Part shown: one piece after another, positions 8,773 through 17,990 of the stretch | Position numbering within the stretch: position 1 is the stretch's first letter | How the letters are laid out: each line of letters begins with the position of its first letter | Origin: Cyanobium sp. FGCU6 | Lineage (GTDB): Bacteria > Cyanobacteriota > Cyanobacteriia > PCC-6307 > Cyanobiaceae | Assembly (NCBI GenBank): GCA_024958655.1 | Contig: JANWUR010000003.1 | Location: 186,001-250,000, forward strand | Reading direction: 5' to 3' | Length of the DNA stretch: 64,000 bases | Made by a program: the position numbers and the translations under genes | The notes under the pieces: model-generated | The model's database searches: none | What the model was told of the DNA's origin: nothing | The model's input: only the letters and a program-made list of their open reading frames with translations

Positions 8773-10941
8773 ATGTCGCATCTCCGCTGTCATCTGCTGA
8801 TCGGCCCCCCGGCCAGCGGCAAAACCACTGTGGCGCTGGCCCTCCAGGAGTTGCTGGCCAGGTCCGGTCCGCAACCTGTGGTGCTCTCTACCGATGCCAT
8901 CCGCGAGGAGCTGTATGGCGACCCTGCCACACAAGGGCCCTGGCATGAGATCCAAGCCGTGCTTGTCGATCGTCTGATGCAGGCGGTGGAAAGTGAAGTG
9001 CCGGTGATTGTCGATGCCACCCACGCCCGCCGGGCCTGGCGGCTGGCAATGACTCAGGCTCTCGAGCTTCCCAGGCAGGTGGAATGGGTGGGTTGGTGGC
9101 TGACCACCCCGCTCGAGACCTGCCAGCAGTGGAATCAGGCAAGACCCATACCAGTTCCTGACACAGTCATCGAGCAGTACCACAGTGCTCTTCAAGATTC
9201 ATCATTTGGCCCGGAGAATGATGAAGGCTTTGCAGTGCTGAACACTTTCGATCCATCTGCGTTGCCGCAGGATCGGCTGCTGCCGAGGCTGCATGGTGTG
9301 CTGACGTCCCAAGCCATAAAAATCAGTCATGCAAGGAATCGGACCAGCACCTATGAGCTCCATGCCTACTCAAGGCTGTTGGATCTAGAAAGACTATTTT
9401 ATTTGATTAGCCTTCTAAGTCGCTTCCCTGGACTGGAGGCATCAGACGAGCAAACTGAGAAGGATCTTCTGAAACTCTGCAATCCTCTACCGATCAGTGA
9501 GGATCTCGCAGAGCGCGCCACCTCATTCATTCGCTTTTACGGCGAGTGTTACGCCGATACTGAAGCTTTGCGCAATGACTTGACCTGGCTCACTGAGCAA
9601 GGATTTACGGAAGGGATAGCTATTCGAACGGGTCTATGTGTCCCAGATGCTGATCATCGCGTAGAGAGTTGCTTGGGCTGTCGCCCCTCGTTGGCGAACC
9701 GGGAAACCTTTATCAGAATCATGACTCTTATTCGTCATGTGCTGCAGAATCCGCTGGACCATCCACGTGAACCGCAACAGGGGAACGATAGGACGCCACC
9801 TCTCTATGCCCATCTTTTGGAGCAACTTGTGGGTATACCTGGTTCATATCAGGCAACCTGGACTGACACACTTCATAAAGATCTGAAGTTGATCAGGAGG
9901 TATGGATTATTTCAAGCAAAGCCTGCCCGCCATGGATACACAGTCGGCACGGCAATACTCACCAAACCTCAGCTATTGGAATTGTTTGTCCTAGTGCGGC
10001 AAGCTGCTGAACGTTTGCAGGATCCTTCAGCTCAGGATCTGAAAGAAGAGTTTACCAAACGTCTTAAATGGGCGGGTTATCCTATAGACGATATCAAGCC
10101 AGTACGAGATTATGCAATCCGAGCAATGGTGAGTCGAGATCATGTGCCAACGGGTTCGTTGGCTGTAGAAACTGAATCAGCAAAGCTGGAAGAAGCAATT
10201 GTTGAGGGCTATCCAGTTTTGTTGGAACAGTACCAAGATGCAGCACTTTTCGAGGGTCAGCTGCCGGCTGTAAATGCCTTCAGGGTTTGGCCCCTGCAAC
10301 TCTTATTTCACAATATAGGCTGGTATCTCGCCTACGAGACATTTACAATCAATGGAGAACCCGGCCTGATCAAAACCCAGCGCGTTGATCGCCTACAGCT
10401 AGTGAGCGTAGAACGCGCTCTAAACCTCAGGCATTCTCCCGAACAGCGAGTTACTTCCATCGAGAGACTGGAGAAATTGCTTGAGTATTGTGGCGGTATT
10501 TTCTTTGGCAGCGAGATTGAAGATCAGCTGAGTCTCTGCAGTGATAATCTGGAGACAAGACGCAGTCAGCTCAGCACAATCCGGTTTCGCTGTACGGAAA
10601 AGATTTTTAAATTTGTCCGCGAAGGTGTGCAGCGTTTTCCGATCGAATGCACTCGCCTGTCTACGCATCTGCCAACGGATACGTGGAGGCATCGTCCGAA
10701 CATCCAGGCGACGCTCGAGCCACAAGCTGGCATGAGCCACCCCTATCCAGTGGAATTCGATGTACCTCACTGGATCATCGGTTACGGTCGCGAGGATGGA
10801 GACGTAGATCTCAAGCGCTGGCTGTTCGGCTTCGACGGTGGCATTGTGATCGAGGAGCCCTTTGTATTGAAGGATCGTCGGATCTGGTCTGCTGAGCAGG
10901 TTCTCTTAGCCCATCGACAGACTATGGCTTCAGCGGATTGA
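8773..10941 (+). CDS. P-loop kinase-like (AAA_33 type) and WYL-domain fusion protein, CRISPR-associated
   Basis: 722 residues from the ATG at 8773 (a TTG lies at 8758). The chosen start gives the same M-x5-H spacing before the P-loop as the two paralogues at 30806-32230 and 38084-39148. N-terminal P-loop: LIGPPASGKTT, then LSTDAIREELYGD and VIVDATHARRAWR, the pattern of polynucleotide-kinase-like AAA_33 NTPases. Next comes a family motif EWVGWWLTTPLETCQQWN and ELHAYSRLLDLERL. The C-terminal third holds a WYL module (VWPLQLLFHNIGWYLAYETF, then RVDRLQLV), a ligand-sensing fold common in CRISPR and defence regulators. No helix-turn-helix is evident. It may sense nucleotides or RNA ends and control or trigger the neighbouring system. 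Confidence 0.8.
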   Translation: MSHLRCHLLIGPPASGKTTVALALQELLARSGPQPVVLSTDAIREELYGDPATQGPWHEIQAVLVDRLMQAVESEVPVIVDATHARRAWRLAMTQALELPRQVEWVGWWLTTPLETCQQWNQARPIPVPDTVIEQYHSALQDSSFGPENDEGFAVLNTFDPSALPQDRLLPRLHGVLTSQAIKISHARNRTSTYELHAYSRLLDLERLFYLISLLSRFPGLEASDEQTEKDLLKLCNPLPISEDLAERATSFIRFYGECYADTEALRNDLTWLTEQGFTEGIAIRTGLCVPDADHRVESCLGCRPSLANRETFIRIMTLIRHVLQNPLDHPREPQQGNDRTPPLYAHLLEQLVGIPGSYQATWTDTLHKDLKLIRRYGLFQAKPARHGYTVGTAILTKPQLLELFVLVRQAAERLQDPSAQDLKEEFTKRLKWAGYPIDDIKPVRDYAIRAMVSRDHVPTGSLAVETESAKLEEAIVEGYPVLLEQYQDAALFEGQLPAVNAFRVWPLQLLFHNIGWYLAYETFTINGEPGLIKTQRVDRLQLVSVERALNLRHSPEQRVTSIERLEKLLEYCGGIFFGSEIEDQLSLCSDNLETRRSQLSTIRFRCTEKIFKFVREGVQRFPIECTRLSTHLPTDTWRHRPNIQATLEPQAGMSHPYPVEFDVPHWIIGYGREDGDVDLKRWLFGFDGGIVIEEPFVLKDRRIWSAEQVLLAHRQTMASAD

Positions 10942-10950
10942 AGATTGAAG

Positions 10951-11127
10951 ATGTGGCGCTGGCTCGCGGCTTATCGATGGCTGAACCTGGGACAGCCCCC
11001 AACCTGTGTGTCGCCCTGCCACGGCTGCCAGCATCAGGACGATTGCACCACCGAGGGGATGCTGCTTCCACTGCTGTGGAATCAAGCACTGGGATTCAAC
11101 CTCCGCCCATGGCATGGCCTCTGCTAG
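10951..11127 (+). CDS. Small Cys-rich protein downstream of the P-loop/WYL gene
   Basis: 58 residues from the ATG at 10951. It contains CVSPCHGCQHQDDC, four clustered cysteines plus two histidines, a plausible zinc or iron-sulfur site. It starts 9 bases after the P-loop/WYL stop, so it is probably co-transcribed. No family is recognised. Confidence 0.5.
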   Translation: MWRWLAAYRWLNLGQPPTCVSPCHGCQHQDDCTTEGMLLPLLWNQALGFNLRPWHGLC

Positions 11128-11222
11128 CGCCAGTGGTGCTGCATCCCTTCACGCACACCTGGCCGTGAGGCCTCTGACAGCGATCGACAGGCATACGAAT
11201 GTCGGGGAGCAACAGCCGTTCA

Positions 11223-11849
11223 TCAGGAGATGCGCGGTCTGGGATTCATTGCGTTGGCTTCGACCTTCCGTTTCAGCCAATACTCAGTTTCGCGGGCAAG
11301 CCAGCCAGTAGAATTGCTACATTGCAGGATGCTAAGGAGCAAGTCAGATTCAAAGTTCACAGGGCTTGGCATCAGATTCATCAGAAAGTCTTCAGTGATA
11401 GGATTAGGAGGTTTCTGATCCCTGATCAGATTGCGTGGATACACCCACCACCTTTTGAAGCGCTTGTCGGTGGCATAGCTATGCGGCAGTATTGCCGAGT
11501 CAAGCAGAGTTTCAATTCTGCAGTCGTCCATCTGCACGATCATCTCAGGATCATTCAGTGGCGGGTCAAAGTGGCCGCCGATTAGCCAGGCAGTGAAGGC
11601 AGTGCTGCGGTAGAGGTAAAGATCCTTCTCTTCGGCAAGCTCAGGGCTGATTTTCTGGCCCAAACGGTCGAGATTCTCCACGATTGCCAGTGCCTCATAG
11701 TATGTGTGATACACACCCAGGTTTTCCAGGCTTCTGTCGGAGCTTTTGGGCCTATCGGGTTGACGATCGAGCTGAATCCAAAGATCTAGCAGCATCTTTG
11801 ATTTCGTGGCTGCTGAGAAGCTGAAATGGCGTATGTCATCCAGTTGCAT
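11223..11849 (-). CDS. Hypothetical protein, unknown function
   Basis: 208 residues from the ATG at 11849 (the frame is open to 11945). Soluble, mixed helix and strand, with a stretch YYEALAIVENLDRL and a Trp/Tyr-rich centre. No domain is recognised. It lies between the P-loop/WYL gene and a patch of decayed gene fragments. It is less GC-rich than the phage genes, like the other defence-island genes nearby. Confidence 0.55.
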   Translation of the reverse strand: MQLDDIRHFSFSAATKSKMLLDLWIQLDRQPDRPKSSDRSLENLGVYHTYYEALAIVENLDRLGQKISPELAEEKDLYLYRSTAFTAWLIGGHFDPPLNDPEMIVQMDDCRIETLLDSAILPHSYATDKRFKRWWVYPRNLIRDQKPPNPITEDFLMNLMPSPVNFESDLLLSILQCSNSTGWLARETEYWLKRKVEANAMNPRPRIS

Positions 11850-11955
11850 GGCCAACTCTAGGGATGTGGAAGTTTGTGGGGAGTGGTGTTCGCGTGCCAC
11901 GAGCTGTACACGATCACCAGGCCGCCTCCAGGGTAGCCATGCCAAGCATGGGTAA

Positions 11956-12081
11956 GCCCATGTAGCGATAATTCACCATGTCGCCTGCGTACGGCGCTGA
12001 TGGATTGATCCAATCATCCCCAACGATCGACACCAGCAAACCAGGGTTGAGGAGAAGACTCGCCGTGATCTCCCACTGGTT
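11956..12081 (-). pseudogene. Fragment of the secreted-protein family found at 36666-37343
   Basis: In the minus frame 12240-11914 the translation at 12081-11956 contains WEITASLLLNPGLLVSI and DDWINPSAPYAGDMVNYRYMG. It matches the C-terminal part of the intact protein at 36666-37343 (CEITAEVRLSPGVLVSI, DYWINPTAPYAGDMVNNRYMG). Sequence on both sides does not align, and no full-length gene remains. This is direct evidence that the module at 36.6-39.1 kb once existed here too. Confidence 0.75.
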
Positions 12082-12227
12082 TCCAGATTGCCAGGCACAG
12101 GGCTTTGGCCTTGTGAATGAGCCAATGGAACTTCTCGCCACGCTGATAGGCACTAATGAAATGAGCTGGAGCCGCGTGTGCATTCCCGGCTGAGGAGAGG
12201 AGGGCTGGATCCCCGGCGACTGCCAGA

Positions 12228-12314
12228 GGAGTCGTGCCACATCTTGATGTTGATGAGGCGCTCTATGGCTTTCCGCTCAGTTTCCAGATGGAGAACATTG
12301 CTGCGCTGCAATAA
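12228..12314 (+). pseudogene. Fragment of the protein-kinase-fold gene found at 37374-38087
   Basis: Plus-strand frame from 12228 to a stop at 12312-12314 reads GVVPHLDVDEALYGFPLSFQ followed by MEN. This matches GVVPLIDVDEGLYGYPLSFQ followed by MEK in the intact kinase-like protein. Only about 28 codons survive. It points away from the secreted-protein fragment beside it, the reverse of the arrangement at the intact locus, so the locus was rearranged as well as truncated. Confidence 0.75.
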
Positions 12315-12630
12315 CCTGCAGGTCTATATGGGTGAGGGCGCACAACAAGGACCCCTTCAATGGACACCGCTAGTGCCGCGACACCATCTGGGCTGGAAAA
12401 GTTACTGACGGCTGCGGGTTCTTGCGGGATGGCTACCCCATCTATCGTGATGGGCTGGATGGCTGCCAGGTACAGAGCAAATTGGCCATCAAAGGCACTC
12501 TCTCCGCAGAACGGCAACCCCCGTGCTCTCAGCATGAGGCGATTATCACCATGGCCTGACAACAGGCCATGGGTGTTCCGTGGGAAGTTGCTGTTAATTG
12601 CTGACCAACAAAGAGCGGCTGCGGCGCCGC
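12315..12630. other. Decayed or non-coding stretch
   Basis: No supported gene. A plus-strand frame around 12400-12560 encodes DGCGFLRDGYPIYRDGLDGC and may be another remnant, but it has no start and no identified relative. Confidence 0.35.
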
Positions 12631-14481
12631 TCAGGGCCTGCGCCCGCTGCCGCTGAAGCCATGGGGCGTTACCCGCGCCTGGTCGGCCACACTGAGATCG
12701 GCCCAGTAGCGCTTCACCTTGTTGGCCAGGTAGGCGTAGTCGATTTCGCCGGTGACACTGCTGCGCTGGATGAACAGGTCGACCAACCGCTCGAAGTACT
12801 GCTCACGGGCCAGGCGCCGCACCTGGCTGTCCCCGTTCTGAATGAGATGGGCCAGGGTCTGGAATTCGGGGTTGAGCTTGTCGATCTCCGACAGCTTCAC
12901 CCCATCCTTCTGCGGCCGCTGGTCACGGTGTTCACGCGCTTCCAGCTCACGGAAGTGTTCCGCCATCTCATCGGGCAGCTGCCGCTGCAGCTCGGTGAGC
13001 AGTTCGCCCCGGTGCTGGCCGCAGAGTTCGGAGAACGACATCTTCGTCTCATCCTTGAGCGAGTAGTGCAGCAGCAACAGGAAGGCCCCGCCACTGGTAC
13101 CGATGGAGATCCACATCATCAACAGGCTGAGGGTCAGATCGCTGCGGCTCTCGGCCGGCGGAGACCAGAAGAAGCTCCAGGCAGCGCCGAACGCCTTCAG
13201 GCTGTCCTTCATTTCCACCGTGCCATCCGCACGGCTGCGGAAGTGTTCTTCGAACACCTGCGGCTGGCTGGTGCGCAGGAATGCCGCCGCGCTGGGCGCC
13301 TCCTGCAGCCCCTTCTCCAGGGTTTCCAGCTGCTGCGATTCGTTCGCAATCTTGCGCTCCAGGTCGGCCTTGTTGGCGGCCGCGCGGTCGCAGATTGGCC
13401 AACGCTCCCGCGGCCAGTTCTGCAGCACCCAACGCGGCTGATTGGAGGGGGCCACCCGGCGGTCCTGCCAGAGCCCGTAGGTCTCCACCGAGAGCTGTTG
13501 GTAGGCCGGGTTGTTGACCCCCACCTCCTTGAGTTGCTTCACATTGGTTTCACAGGCCTGCAGGTCCGCCAGAAGCAGGGCGTTGTTGGCGGGATCGCGC
13601 CAGGTGGCGAGCCGCTGGCGGCGCCGCTCAAAGTCGACCGCCACCAGCTCCGCAGCGCGGTGATTCACCACCCTGGGCTGGCCATTGAACAGAAAGATGC
13701 CGACACCGGTGGTGAGCGACTGGAAGGTGGAGATCCCCGCGAAGATCAGCATGGACACCACGGCGGTGCCATTGCTCTTGAGGCGATTCACCATGCCGCT
13801 GCCGCTGCGGTTCGCCACCTGCAGCAGGAACAACGAAAAGGCCGTGGCCACCACCCCACCCATTGGCGTCGACTGGAAGACGAACCTGAACAACCCCTGC
13901 GAGCCGAAGAAATCGAGCAGGGTGCTAATCGACAGCATCTGAGCCGGCAGGTGAGCCTGGTCGCGCACTTCCTTGGTCACGGCCTGATTGCCGTGCAGGC
14001 TCTCGCCGAGAGTCAAGAGCCCACTGGCGCCGATGATGCGCCGCAGCCAGCGCTTCGACTGCCTGGGGGTGGTCGACTGGTCAAACAGGTGCTGACCAGC
14101 CTGGGCCACCAGGTCCTGGCTGGTGCCGCTGGTTTCCAGGAAACGCACCAGGGCGAGGGCGGTGCCAGGCTGGCCCGAGGTGCCAACAGCAGCGGGCCGT
14201 TCACCAACAGTGCGGCGGATCACCGGCGGGGTGTGGCGCTGCTGGGGCGCCCTTGCCGTCTCGACCCTGGTGGCAGGAGTGGGAGCAAAGCCCCTGGCCA
14301 CGCGGTCGGTGACCACCCAGCGGCCATCCAACTGCTGAATGCTGCGAATCGGCCGGATCGTATCGTGATTCACGTGCTTGTCCTGCGCCGCAGGTGCAGC
14401 AGGATCGTTCAGCGGGGCCTGCGGGCGGAAGCCGTTGAAGCCGTTCGTGCCGTTGGTGTTGCCGGAGTGGAGGTTGGTCAT
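12631..14481 (-). CDS. Large membrane protein downstream of the type III effector operon, unknown
   Basis: 616 residues from the ATG at 14481 (the frame is open to 14508). A disordered N-terminus of about 100 residues is followed by predicted membrane segments near residues 190-220 (VVATAFSLFLLQVA) and 235-260 (VVSMLIFAGISTF), a soluble, coiled-coil-rich middle domain (about 270-450), another hydrophobic span (LTLSLLMMWISIGTSGGAFLLLL) and a charged C-terminal domain. It lies 108 bases after the CARF-HEPN gene on the same strand, so it may be the last gene of the cmr operon. No CARF or nuclease motif was seen. A membrane effector or anchor for the type III response is a reasonable hypothesis; no family is recognised. 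Confidence 0.7.
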   Translation of the reverse strand: MTNLHSGNTNGTNGFNGFRPQAPLNDPAAPAAQDKHVNHDTIRPIRSIQQLDGRWVVTDRVARGFAPTPATRVETARAPQQRHTPPVIRRTVGERPAAVGTSGQPGTALALVRFLETSGTSQDLVAQAGQHLFDQSTTPRQSKRWLRRIIGASGLLTLGESLHGNQAVTKEVRDQAHLPAQMLSISTLLDFFGSQGLFRFVFQSTPMGGVVATAFSLFLLQVANRSGSGMVNRLKSNGTAVVSMLIFAGISTFQSLTTGVGIFLFNGQPRVVNHRAAELVAVDFERRRQRLATWRDPANNALLLADLQACETNVKQLKEVGVNNPAYQQLSVETYGLWQDRRVAPSNQPRWVLQNWPRERWPICDRAAANKADLERKIANESQQLETLEKGLQEAPSAAAFLRTSQPQVFEEHFRSRADGTVEMKDSLKAFGAAWSFFWSPPAESRSDLTLSLLMMWISIGTSGGAFLLLLHYSLKDETKMSFSELCGQHRGELLTELQRQLPDEMAEHFRELEAREHRDQRPQKDGVKLSEIDKLNPEFQTLAHLIQNGDSQVRRLAREQYFERLVDLFIQRSSVTGEIDYAYLANKVKRYWADLSVADQARVTPHGFSGSGRRP

Positions 14482-14589
14482 CGGAGGGCTGGATTGACGA
14501 TGCACCAACCATGCCGAAGGATCCCCGATCTCTCCCCTCAGCCCGTGAGAGCGACCAGACAGTTCGTGGTGTTACAAATGGTGATTGGC

Positions 14590-15984
14590 TTACGGGCCTG
14601 CCACTGAGGGAGCCCCAATGCGCGTCAGCACTGGCTGGGTCTCGGATCCAAATAGCTGTTGGCATACAGGCAGGGCCAGCAGCTTGCGCCCGGGCAGTTG
14701 GTGGGGCGGTGGTCCCTGCTGGAAGCCAGGTTGGTCGAGGATTTCATTCACGAAGTAGCTGATGTCGCGCTGCAGCGCAGTCCACTCCGCTTCCGTCAGC
14801 GGATTGAAGCCATGGGCCAGCAGGGATCGGTTGCGTGCCTTCAGCAGGCGGAAGAACTGGCCTTTGCGTCGTTTGAAGATGCCTCCAAGACCCGCATCGC
14901 CGCGGCGCTCCAGCCAGTTGTAGAGGGCGGTGACGCCGTCACCGGCGGCAGTGACCTGGGTGCCGTCGAGGAGAAAGCAGTGATCCCGTTCCCATCGGCT
15001 CTCGGGTGAGAGCTTGAGTTCCAGGCTCACGTAGGTCTGGGCGAGCAGTTCCAGCGCCCGGTACAGCCGGGAGACGGCATCGTCATAACGACCACGTCTG
15101 CCGCGGCGCTCGGCGCTGAGCAGCAGATCCTGCACCAGCTCGTAACCCGTGATGCCATCTTCCGGCGGCACCCCATCCATGCAGCCCCGGGCCTGCACCA
15201 CCCTCTGCCACCAGGCCAGCAGATCGGGCGGCAGCGCCTCAGGGGGCAACGCCTCAGCTGCGGCGAGGGCCTCTTCCCACTGGAACTGATCCCAGCGCTC
15301 CAGGGTTTCGCAGATCGCCTGCAGCAACTTGGCTTGGTCTGCTGTTTCGACGGAGATGCGCTGGGCCTGGGCCTGGAGGAACCGCTGCACCAACTGAGCT
15401 GCCTCGCCATAGTTCTGCAGGCTGAGCACCGGCAACAACTGGGCATGCAGCTGGGAGGTGGCGTGAAGCGGAGCAATCTCCATCAACCGGGTGGACTCGC
15501 TCTGATCGATCTTCTCGAGGTTGGTGCGCGGCCCGCTCACCACACCCACATCGAGGCCGAGCTGCACACAGGCCATGGCCAAGGCGGCACTCATGCTCTT
15601 GGTGCCGCCTGTGTAATCGCCGCGGATTCGCTCCTGAAAGCGGTTGCTGCGCAACTGCAGGATGTGGTCACGGATGCGCTGGAAGGCATCGGCGAGGTCA
15701 TCGGGATCGGGGATGCCGATCAGATGCCGTTGGGGGTTGAAGTCGCTGATGCCCAGTTGCACCAGCAGGTTGGCACCCACCTCCTGCCGCCCGTCTGGCA
15801 GGTAGTGCAAGCAGGGAAAGCCTTCACCGGTTACCTGCTCCACACTCGGTTTCGGGCAGGGCGCTACCGAGCAGATGAACACCACCTCCAGGGGCTGCTC
15901 GGGCTGTTCGCGCCGCAGAGCCTGGACGGCAAAAATAATGGGATCGGGGCTGCCCCCCACGGTGACGAGGAGGATGTGGGTCAT
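14590..15984 (-). CDS. CARF-HEPN CRISPR ancillary ribonuclease (TIGR02710-like, Csm6/Csx1 type)
   Basis: 464 residues from the ATG at 15984, which overlaps the stop of the cmr6/cmr1 gene (ATGA). The N-terminal CARF domain has the loop VTVGGSPDPII (8-18) and the conserved GDYTGGTKSMSAA (122-134) that contact cyclic oligoadenylate. The C-terminal HEPN domain carries R386-SLLA-H391 (also R384 six residues before the His), the active-site pattern of these RNases. Cas10 of the adjacent operon makes the activator; binding would switch on non-specific RNA cleavage in the cytoplasm. Translational coupling to the Cmr genes indicates co-expression. Confidence 0.88.
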   Translation of the reverse strand: MTHILLVTVGGSPDPIIFAVQALRREQPEQPLEVVFICSVAPCPKPSVEQVTGEGFPCLHYLPDGRQEVGANLLVQLGISDFNPQRHLIGIPDPDDLADAFQRIRDHILQLRSNRFQERIRGDYTGGTKSMSAALAMACVQLGLDVGVVSGPRTNLEKIDQSESTRLMEIAPLHATSQLHAQLLPVLSLQNYGEAAQLVQRFLQAQAQRISVETADQAKLLQAICETLERWDQFQWEEALAAAEALPPEALPPDLLAWWQRVVQARGCMDGVPPEDGITGYELVQDLLLSAERRGRRGRYDDAVSRLYRALELLAQTYVSLELKLSPESRWERDHCFLLDGTQVTAAGDGVTALYNWLERRGDAGLGGIFKRRKGQFFRLLKARNRSLLAHGFNPLTEAEWTALQRDISYFVNEILDQPGFQQGPPPHQLPGRKLLALPVCQQLFGSETQPVLTRIGAPSVAGP

Positions 15985-17990
15985 GGCTGCGACCAAACCA
16001 GTCTTGTGAAACCAGCGCCCCCACCCCGATCCAGCAATGCCACGAGCTGCTTATGTTGCTCGCGAAGCTGGGTATTGGCATTCAGCGAGCAGCCATGCAG
16101 CACCAGGGATTCGAGATAAGCGCCCGCATGAGCTGCAATCGACACATCCCCACGGGGAGCGCTGGAAGCCTGCCGGGCTGGTGAGGGGCGCGACATGGCA
16201 CCGCCAGCGGGCCTGGACGTGGGATTGGCCGGCCGAGATGTGGCACCACCCGGCCTGGACATCGGTGAAGCAGGGCGGGAAACAGGTGAAGTTGACTGCC
16301 TGCCACCTTGCTCCCGCAGAGGAAGCAGTCGATTCCAGATCAGGCCCACCTGATTCACCTTGCCTGCCAGTTCGCTCTTGCGCAGATCCCTGGCATCCCG
16401 CCTGGGCTCCCCTTCTCTGGGCTCGTGAAACCAATGAACCGCTTCCGCATCGCTCGGATCTTTGGCTCTGCGAATCCAGATGCTCATCTGGCCTGGATCA
16501 ATCAGCTCACGCCAGCGGGCGGAGCCACCGGATCTTTGCCCAGTGGCCGCCAACCATCGGCCTGCCACATTGCGTGACTTCTGCAGCAACTGAATCAGAT
16601 CAGCCGAAGACTGCACATCAATCCAACCCGGCAGGTTCTCCGGCTCCCGCCACTGCCAGTGGCAACCGATCGGGGTTTTGCCGTAATCGGGCAGAAAGAT
16701 CCGGTGATCCGGGCGTCGCCAGCTCTTGCCAAAGCCGCCCAGCGACATGGTGATTCCATGGAGGGCTGCCAGCAATTCCGCTGCCAACGCTTCATCCTCG
16801 CCCTTGCGACAACGCCGCATGCAGCGCCACTGCAGGCGGCCTGAGGTGGCATAGATCGGTTGCTCCCAGCTACCGCGACCAGAGGAGCCCAGCTCCGAAT
16901 GGGTATCTGTGTAGGCGGTGGCGAGCAGGCCCACATTCTGACCTTCCTCGCGGCTGAGAGAGCCAAACAGGCGCCCTACAGCTTCCCGCGCAACTCTTTC
17001 ATCGGCGAGGGCTCCAAAGAGGCGCAGCGCCATGCCGCGGATGGCAGCCCTGAACATCGTGGGTCTGAATTCCGGCGTGAGATCAAGCAACTTGGCGGCA
17101 GGACCCTGCCCTTCCAGCGCACACTCGAAGATCACATCACCGCTGAGCCTACCACTGCTGCCGTAACCCACGCAGGTGCGGCCGCCGATTCCCTGACGGA
17201 GGGCGGTTTTCAGGGTCGTTTCAATCTCCTGCCACTCACTCTCAGAGATAGAGGGATCGGTGCTGCTCAGGCCGATCATCAACCGTGGCTTGTGCAGGCT
17301 CACCACTCCGAAAGCGCCACCGCTCTTGCCTCTGCCGATGCCCACCTGCCACTCCTGCTGAGGATGGGCCAGATCCAGCAGGCCTGCCGTCCAGCCAGCG
17401 TCAGCGGGCCAGGCCCCATGGAAACGAAGGATTCCTGGTCTTAGATTTTTATCGCCACAGTCACTGCCACACCAACGCTGCAGCGACTCCTGCGGGCAGG
17501 CACGACGAAACAGCCCCTTGATGCCGCTGCCTGGAATCATCGGCCAGCCTCCGGCACCGATCACCGGGCGAATCACACCTTCATCCACCCCACTGTTGCT
17601 GATCAGCCGCCAGTCGATCGGTGCCTCAATGATCTTCAGGCCATGGGTGCCGAAAGGCATGCGTCCATCCACTCGCTCCACCCATTCGTCGATCCAGGCC
17701 TGAATGTCGGAGCGCCATCCAGGTGGCGGATCCTTCGGCTTGTTGATGTATTGGCGTTGGCAGCGCCCTGGCGTCTGCGCCCGGAATTCCATCGGTACAC
17801 GCCTGGCCGTATCAACCGGTATCACTTCAGGCATGACGGGCTGCGGCAGGGAATCAAACAGAGACCCCCGCGCACTGGGGGGTGGCGTGGGCAGAGCGCG
17901 ATTCGATCCCACGGAAGCAGCAGGAGAAGAGGAGACTGGCTGGGGAGCAGGTCCCTTCGGGAACTGCTTCTTGCGCTTGTTCTTTCCCAT
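15981..17990 (-). CDS. Cmr6-Cmr1 fusion RAMP protein of the type III-B complex
   Basis: 669 residues from the ATG at 17990, about twice the size of a normal Cmr6. After a basic, Pro/Ser-rich N-terminus of about 65 residues, the first RAMP unit has the PMIPGSGIKGLFRR motif (around residue 150) and a Gly-rich loop GIGGRTCVGYGSSG. The second half has FRPTMFRAAIRGMALRLFG, EAVGRLFGSL and GGFGKSWRRPDHR, the pattern of Cmr1. No separate cmr1 exists in the operon, which supports a fusion. The C-terminus contains a Ser/Arg/Pro repeat linker (SRPASPMSRPG type) and a final small domain. Role: caps the crRNA 3' end of the Cmr complex. Confidence 0.8.
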   Translation of the reverse strand: MGKNKRKKQFPKGPAPQPVSSSPAASVGSNRALPTPPPSARGSLFDSLPQPVMPEVIPVDTARRVPMEFRAQTPGRCQRQYINKPKDPPPGWRSDIQAWIDEWVERVDGRMPFGTHGLKIIEAPIDWRLISNSGVDEGVIRPVIGAGGWPMIPGSGIKGLFRRACPQESLQRWCGSDCGDKNLRPGILRFHGAWPADAGWTAGLLDLAHPQQEWQVGIGRGKSGGAFGVVSLHKPRLMIGLSSTDPSISESEWQEIETTLKTALRQGIGGRTCVGYGSSGRLSGDVIFECALEGQGPAAKLLDLTPEFRPTMFRAAIRGMALRLFGALADERVAREAVGRLFGSLSREEGQNVGLLATAYTDTHSELGSSGRGSWEQPIYATSGRLQWRCMRRCRKGEDEALAAELLAALHGITMSLGGFGKSWRRPDHRIFLPDYGKTPIGCHWQWREPENLPGWIDVQSSADLIQLLQKSRNVAGRWLAATGQRSGGSARWRELIDPGQMSIWIRRAKDPSDAEAVHWFHEPREGEPRRDARDLRKSELAGKVNQVGLIWNRLLPLREQGGRQSTSPVSRPASPMSRPGGATSRPANPTSRPAGGAMSRPSPARQASSAPRGDVSIAAHAGAYLESLVLHGCSLNANTQLREQHKQLVALLDRGGGAGFTRLVWSQP

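Noticed and set aside
12598-14607. A 669-codon plus-strand frame
   Set aside because: Antisense to the membrane protein; it lacks membrane-domain logic and has His/Arg-rich composition typical of reverse frames in GC-rich DNA.
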